10,006 bases of DNA, from positions 1 to 10,006 of the forward strand of contig BTUV01000101.1 in the NCBI GenBank assembly GCA_045863035.1, in the 5' to 3' direction. The position numbers and the translations under genes are program-made. This stretch comes from H2-BAC3 sp045863035 (lineage in GTDB: Bacteria; Bacteroidota; Ignavibacteria; Ignavibacteriales; Ignavibacteriaceae). Shown piece after piece: positions 6,404-10,006 of this stretch; the stretch's first letter is position 1; every line of letters begins with the position of its first letter. Under the pieces are notes generated by a model. That model saw only the letters and a program-made list of their open reading frames with translations, was not told the DNA's origin and made no database searches.

Positions 6404-9400
6404 TTACTCCGCTCCTTCAAAGGGAAAAAGTATAACAATTGTTGTTCCTTCATTCAAAGCCGATTTGATACTGTATTCTCCCTTCAGGATTCTCACCCGC
6501 TCAATGATACCCGCAAGCCCCATACCCGGGCTTGGCTCATTGTCCTCAGTATATCGCTTTACTTCAAAACCCGAACCGTCATCCTGGACAAACAGGCGCA
6601 TGCGGTTCTGTTCTGTCCCGGCAATCACAGAGACCTTTTTTGCGCCTGAGTGTTTAAGAATATTATTCATAATCTCCTGAAGAACGCGAAAAACAATAAT
6701 TTCATTCTCTTTTTTCAGAATCCCGTCTAAAGCAGATATCTCATAATCTATGGTGATCGTGCTCCCCTTTTGAATTGTTTTAAGCAACTGGCGCAGAGTT
6801 TCAGTGAGCCCCAGACGATCCAATTGCACCGGACGCAGATTGTGTGCCATTTTACGTGCCTCATCAAGCGTTTCTCCGGCCAAAACTGTAATCTCCTTTA
6901 AATGATCCGCGGTTTCAGAGGGATTAGACCGGTTTTCCATCGCGAGCATAGCCATATTTTTCATCAGTAGAATATTCTGGCTCATTCCGTCGTGAATTTC
7001 TCCTGCTATTCTTTTTCGCTCACTCTCCTGCGATTCCATTAACTGACGCGCTAACTCCTCCTGAAGCCGCGCTCTTTTCTTTACTACATTCATGCGCCAG
7101 GTATATATCCAAAATATCAGACCTGATACAGCTACTATTATACTGCTCAAAAACCACTTTGTCATCCAAAAAGGCGGCATAACCACTATTTTCAACGCCG
7201 CTGCTTCAGCGCTCCAGACTCCGTCATTATTCGCCGCTGACACTTTAAATATATACTCGCCCGGAGGCAGGTGTGTATATACGGCTTCTCTGGCTGTACC
7301 TGCATCGAACCACTGATTACTGAAACCGGAAAGCGTATAACGGTAGCGGTTTTTCACGGGTTCGGCATAACTCAGACCCGCATACGTTATCTGAAGGCGC
7401 TCAACACCATCCGAAATAACCAGCTCCTTTTCCGGCTTAAACCGGTTGTTATCTGCAATAATGTCATCTATATATACCGGCGGAGGAATGCTGTTAACAA
7501 CCGCTTTTCCGGTTTCAATCCGGACTATGCCTTTTACCGTGGGAAACCAGACTGAACCATCCGCATCAGTAAATGCTGATGGATGAAATCCGCCATTTGT
7601 CTCACTGTTAAGCATTCCGTTCAATGATGAGAAAATCATCGGAGTTAAGATGCTCTTGCTTTCGATGTGTTCTTTATTCAGCAGATGTTTTTGTATGGCG
7701 GAGACTCCCTTGTTCGACCCCATCCAAAGCCGTCCTGATTTATCTTCGAGTATATGAGAAACCAGATTATCATAAAGACCGTTCTCAACCGTGAATGATT
7801 TCACTTCATTCCGGCCAACCCTGAAAAGACCCGCGCCATAAGTTCCAACCCACAATACCGAGTCAGCATCGCGGTAAAGCGAGCGCACCACATTCCGCCT
7901 GAGTTTATCAGAGAACCAGAGGGTTGTAACCAGTCCGTTATATATACGTGAAACACCTCCACCAGTACCGACCAGCAAAGCACCATCCTTTTCAGGAAGC
8001 ATACTGCGGATTTCATTGCTGGTAAGTCCCTGAACCGACGATATACGATTGGTTTTTCCTTCTTGAGTGAGCTGAATTACTCCCCCATTAAGCGTTCCGA
8101 ACCAGAGATTACCGTGTAAATCTTCATCTATTGCCAGAATGACATTTCCCTGAATTTCTGATGCTTTTTCAGCTTTTAGCTTTCCTCCGCGAAAGGCCTT
8201 CTCCCAGTTTTTCACACGATAAACCCCTTCACCCCAAGTGCCCATCCAAAGTGTGCCCCTGCTGTCTTCAAACAATGACCAGACACAGACGTTTTTCATT
8301 GTGTTTTTATCGAGCAAAAACTGCAGGTCTCCTCTTTTATCCAGTATATATATACCGCCGCAGTTAAGCCCTCCGAGGACGTGACCATTCTTTGTTTTTA
8401 TCAGAGATGTGAAATTGTTGAATTCCTCTTCTCCTCTGCGTATATACGTTTTCACAAGGTTAGGACGGAGCTGCATCAGACCGGAGGTTTTTGAACCAAG
8501 CCAGTAGCTCCCTTCACGATCCCTGGTTATAGTGAGAATCTCATTATCACTCAGACCGTCCTGTGTGGTATATACAAACAGATTTCTTCCGTCATATATA
8601 TACAATCCCTTATCGCTTGCCATCCAGATACGTCCGTCATCTGACTGATAGAATCTCCGAATCCAGCTTGATGCCAGTTTATAAGGGAATGGTTTCACCT
8701 TACCATCCGGCAAAAAATGTGTTATTCCTTTTTCTCTTCGTGAGACCCATAACGTACCTTTGTCATCAAAAAATGGCGGGATGGAAAGCTCTCCGCCTCC
8801 GCTAAAATCATATCCCGCGTTAATAAATCTGGTTCCATCAAATTTCAGGCAAACCTTGTCCGTCGCCAGATGAATCGTCCCCCGCCGGTTTTTAAAAAGG
8901 GAATAAACCTGAGGCACCCCGCTCGTACTGTCATATTTCGTAAAACGTCCGTCTTTGTAACGAAGGATACCCGGCTCAAATGTTTGAATCCACACTCCTC
9001 CCTCACCGTCTTTCAACAGAGAAAGCACCGTTTGTTCAACACCAGAGCCAGGCAGTTGAAATCTGGTAAACGATCCATTCTTATAGTGAAAAATGCCACC
9101 TCTTTCAAAGCCAATCCAAAGAACGCCATCATACTCAGCCATGGTAAGCACCCGGTCAGTTTCCAACCCCGAAACGTTCGAGGTGTTAAAGAGAGTGAAC
9201 CGGATACCGTCGAACCTGACAATCCCCCCGAATGTACCAATCCAGATATAACCATCATTAGTCTGAATGATAGCTTTTACTGTATTCTGCGGAATACCGC
9301 TTTCAATATCCCAATGCCTTACGATGTAAGAGGGTTTCTGGTCTCTGCCAGAAATATTCTTCTCTCCGCCGGGTTCCGCCTGAAGAGTTAAAAAAAGAAT

Positions 9401-9424
9401 TGGTACAAGTAAAAGAAAAAGCAT
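6404..9424 (-). CDS. Periplasmic two-propeller sensor histidine kinase (Reg_prop, Y_Y_Y, HisKA_3, HATPase)
   Basis: The 1006-residue kinase has a hydrophobic N-terminus (1-16) likely to be a signal peptide. About 14 Reg_prop blades follow (about 40-645), with motifs such as W-I-G-T (61), LWMGTWGEG and LWVGTYGAG, enough for two seven-bladed propellers. A Y_Y_Y domain (about 680-748) and one membrane span (about 755-775) come next. The cytoplasmic HisKA_3 motif ERKRIAGEIHDG has the phospho-accepting H811. The HATPase domain has N box N920/N921, G1 DDGSGF (948-953) and G2 GMGLAG (967-972). It should sense a periplasmic ligand and phosphorylate the adjacent regulator. Unlike Bacteroides hybrid systems it has no fused receiver or AraC domain. 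The ATG at 9424 lacks a well-spaced Shine-Dalgarno and its n-region has no basic residue; an ATT four codons upstream would add an arginine. The ligand is unknown. Confidence 0.95.
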   Translation of the reverse strand: MLFLLLVPILFLTLQAEPGGEKNISGRDQKPSYIVRHWDIESGIPQNTVKAIIQTNDGYIWIGTFGGIVRFDGIRFTLFNTSNVSGLETDRVLTMAEYDGVLWIGFERGGIFHYKNGSFTRFQLPGSGVEQTVLSLLKDGEGGVWIQTFEPGILRYKDGRFTKYDSTSGVPQVYSLFKNRRGTIHLATDKVCLKFDGTRFINAGYDFSGGGELSIPPFFDDKGTLWVSRREKGITHFLPDGKVKPFPYKLASSWIRRFYQSDDGRIWMASDKGLYIYDGRNLFVYTTQDGLSDNEILTITRDREGSYWLGSKTSGLMQLRPNLVKTYIRRGEEEFNNFTSLIKTKNGHVLGGLNCGGIYILDKRGDLQFLLDKNTMKNVCVWSLFEDSRGTLWMGTWGEGVYRVKNWEKAFRGGKLKAEKASEIQGNVILAIDEDLHGNLWFGTLNGGVIQLTQEGKTNRISSVQGLTSNEIRSMLPEKDGALLVGTGGGVSRIYNGLVTTLWFSDKLRRNVVRSLYRDADSVLWVGTYGAGLFRVGRNEVKSFTVENGLYDNLVSHILEDKSGRLWMGSNKGVSAIQKHLLNKEHIESKSILTPMIFSSLNGMLNSETNGGFHPSAFTDADGSVWFPTVKGIVRIETGKAVVNSIPPPVYIDDIIADNNRFKPEKELVISDGVERLQITYAGLSYAEPVKNRYRYTLSGFSNQWFDAGTAREAVYTHLPPGEYIFKVSAANNDGVWSAEAAALKIVVMPPFWMTKWFLSSIIVAVSGLIFWIYTWRMNVVKKRARLQEELARQLMESQESERKRIAGEIHDGMSQNILLMKNMAMLAMENRSNPSETADHLKEITVLAGETLDEARKMAHNLRPVQLDRLGLTETLRQLLKTIQKGSTITIDYEISALDGILKKENEIIVFRVLQEIMNNILKHSGAKKVSVIAGTEQNRMRLFVQDDGSGFEVKRYTEDNEPSPGMGLAGIIERVRILKGEYSIKSALNEGTTIVILFPFEGAE
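6412..6417 (-). promoter_or_regulatory. Shine-Dalgarno AAGGAG inside the kinase 3' end, deciding the TTG start
   Basis: On the minus strand AAGGAG lies in the last codons of the kinase gene, eight bases before the TTG of the regulator. A second GGAG sits three bases before it. The kinase stop codon and the regulator start are adjacent (TAATTG), so ribosomes finishing the kinase could restart at once. This implies translational coupling. Confidence 0.7.
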
Positions 9425-9574
9425 CCTTGAAGAAATTGTTCTGAATTATGGGAGGAATATAATAAACTGCCGAAAATACTCCCACAAGAAAGAGACTTCC
9501 CCTGTACCAGAGCCGACAATGGCAAGTAGATAGGGAAAACGATCATACAAAAAAAACCGCGCTAAACCATCCCA
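9425..9574. other. Region upstream of the kinase operon, no gene seen
   Basis: These 150 bases should hold the promoter of the minus-strand kinase-regulator operon. The nearest match to a -7 box on the minus strand is TATTTTCG (plus 9471-9478), one base from TAnnTTTG, but no -33 element lies at the right distance. An A-run occurs at 9549-9556. I do not assign a promoter. Confidence 0.4.
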
Positions 9575-9905
9575 TACAGAGACACGCCGCAGCGTGTTTC
9601 TACAAAACCGGATATTGTAAGAGCAAGATTACGTAAAATAACATAACCCCCGCATCACTCCTGCAATCTCCCAAACTCGTACAGACACGCCGCGGCGTGT
9701 CTCTACAAATCTGGATATTGTAAGAGCAGGATTAAATAAAATAACACTCGTGTCGCTCATTAAAACTTCTTTACCTCGTACAGACACGCCGCGGCGTGTC
9801 TTTACAAATCCGGATAATGAAAGAGCAGGATTACATAAAGCAACATGACACTCGCATCGCTCATGCAATCTCCCAAACCCGTACAGCCGCGGCTCGTGTC
9901 TGCAA
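9575..9905. repeat. Tandem array of about 100-bp units centred on a palindrome (three copies plus a partial)
   Basis: Units begin with TACAG at 9575, 9680, 9779 and 9882, giving periods of 105, 99 and 103 bases. Each of the first three has the palindrome GACACGCCGCGGCGTGTC or a variant, followed by TCTACAAA, then GGATATTGTAAGAGCAGGATT and similar sequence. The palindrome is perfect over 20 bases in unit 2 (9683-9702) and unit 3 (9782-9801) and imperfect in unit 1. It is rearranged in unit 4, where only AGCCGCGGCT (9885-9894) remains. The array lies between two minus-strand genes. Such palindromes are a known class of dispersed intergenic repeat (REP-like); no mobilising gene is visible here. 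Confidence 0.85.
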
Positions 9906-9921
9906 AATGATTAAAAAAAAA

Positions 9922-10006
9922 TCACCGCAAAAGAATCATCTTTCTTACCTGCGAAAATCCGGTTTTGCCGGCACCTGTTTCCGCGCGAAGTGTAAGAAAA
10001 TATATT
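9922..10006 (-). CDS. C-terminal end of a T9SS-sorted secreted protein (partial)
   Basis: Reading leftward from the right edge, the minus strand is open for 27 codons and ends at TGA (9922-9924). The residues begin IYFLTLRAETG and end QVRKMILLR. This matches the last strands of a T9SS type A sorting domain, in which a G-V/I-Y-F strand is followed by a turn and a basic-hydrophobic tail such as KKMTLLK, as in the FG-GAP protein in this window. The protein is therefore probably exported, but the body of the gene is outside the window and its function cannot be stated. The palindromic array begins about 17 bases after the stop. Confidence 0.75.
   Translation of the reverse strand, partial: IYFLTLRAETGAGKTGFSQVRKMILLR

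Noticed and set aside
8870..9391. A 173-codon plus-strand open frame
   Set aside because: It is antisense to the well-supported kinase propeller region, has no recognisable domain or good ribosome binding site, and has an unlikely residue composition.
9471..9478. TATTTTCG as the -7 box of the kinase operon
   Set aside because: It has one mismatch to TAnnTTTG, and no TTTG or TTG element lies 19-21 bases upstream.
9629..9868. A 79-codon minus-strand open frame containing two copies of the residues TRRGVSVR
   Set aside because: It lies entirely within the palindromic tandem array. Its repeated residues are just the translation of the GACACGCCGCGGCGTGTC repeat, so it is a repeat shadow rather than a gene.
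9575..9905. CRISPR array
   Set aside because: Only three and a half units exist, the spacers are similar to each other rather than unique, the repeats vary in length and no cas gene is visible.

Overview
The window looks like a chromosomal segment of an Ignavibacteria-type member of the Bacteroidota/Chlorobi group. Several features point there. Secreted proteins end in a type IX secretion (T9SS) type A sorting domain introduced by a YPNPFNP motif. A beta-propeller sensor kinase with Reg_prop repeats and a Y_Y_Y domain is paired with a NarL-type regulator. Shine-Dalgarno use is mixed, and one promoter resembles the Bacteroidota TTTG/TAnnTTTG type. Base composition is moderately AT-rich. The assignment is inference from protein families, not a phylogeny.

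Layout. (1) At the left edge, bases 1-11 hold the probable first codons of a minus-strand gene, with a promoter-like sequence just upstream. (2) Bases 12-304 are a non-coding, hairpin-rich divergent region. (3) Bases 305-5341 carry a plus-strand series: an orphan single-domain receiver (CheY-like), a 1470-residue secreted protein with 14 FG-GAP repeats and a T9SS sorting domain, and a 67-residue single-span membrane protein. (4) Bases 5342-5758 are a convergent intergenic region with a large inverted repeat, two related terminator-like hairpins and AT-rich repeats. (5) Bases 5759-9424 on the minus strand are a two-component operon: a 1006-residue periplasmic-propeller histidine kinase followed with no gap by a NarL/LuxR-type response regulator starting at TTG. 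(6) Bases 9425-9921 have no gene, but contain a tandem array of about 100-bp units built around the palindrome GACACGCCGCGGCGTGTC. (7) Bases 9922-10006 encode the last 27 residues of another minus-strand protein that looks like the end of a T9SS sorting domain.

How the genes fit together. The kinase should sense a periplasmic signal through two seven-bladed propellers, cross one membrane span and phosphorylate the adjacent DNA-binding regulator. The giant FG-GAP protein should be exported through the Sec and type IX systems to the cell surface or medium. The sequence gives no direct evidence that the two-component pair controls the FG-GAP gene, so that link is open. The most notable features are the regular 186-bp protein-coding repeat array (14 blades, two shortened in the same loop), the palindromic tandem array at the right, and mutually exclusive hairpins in the left intergenic region.
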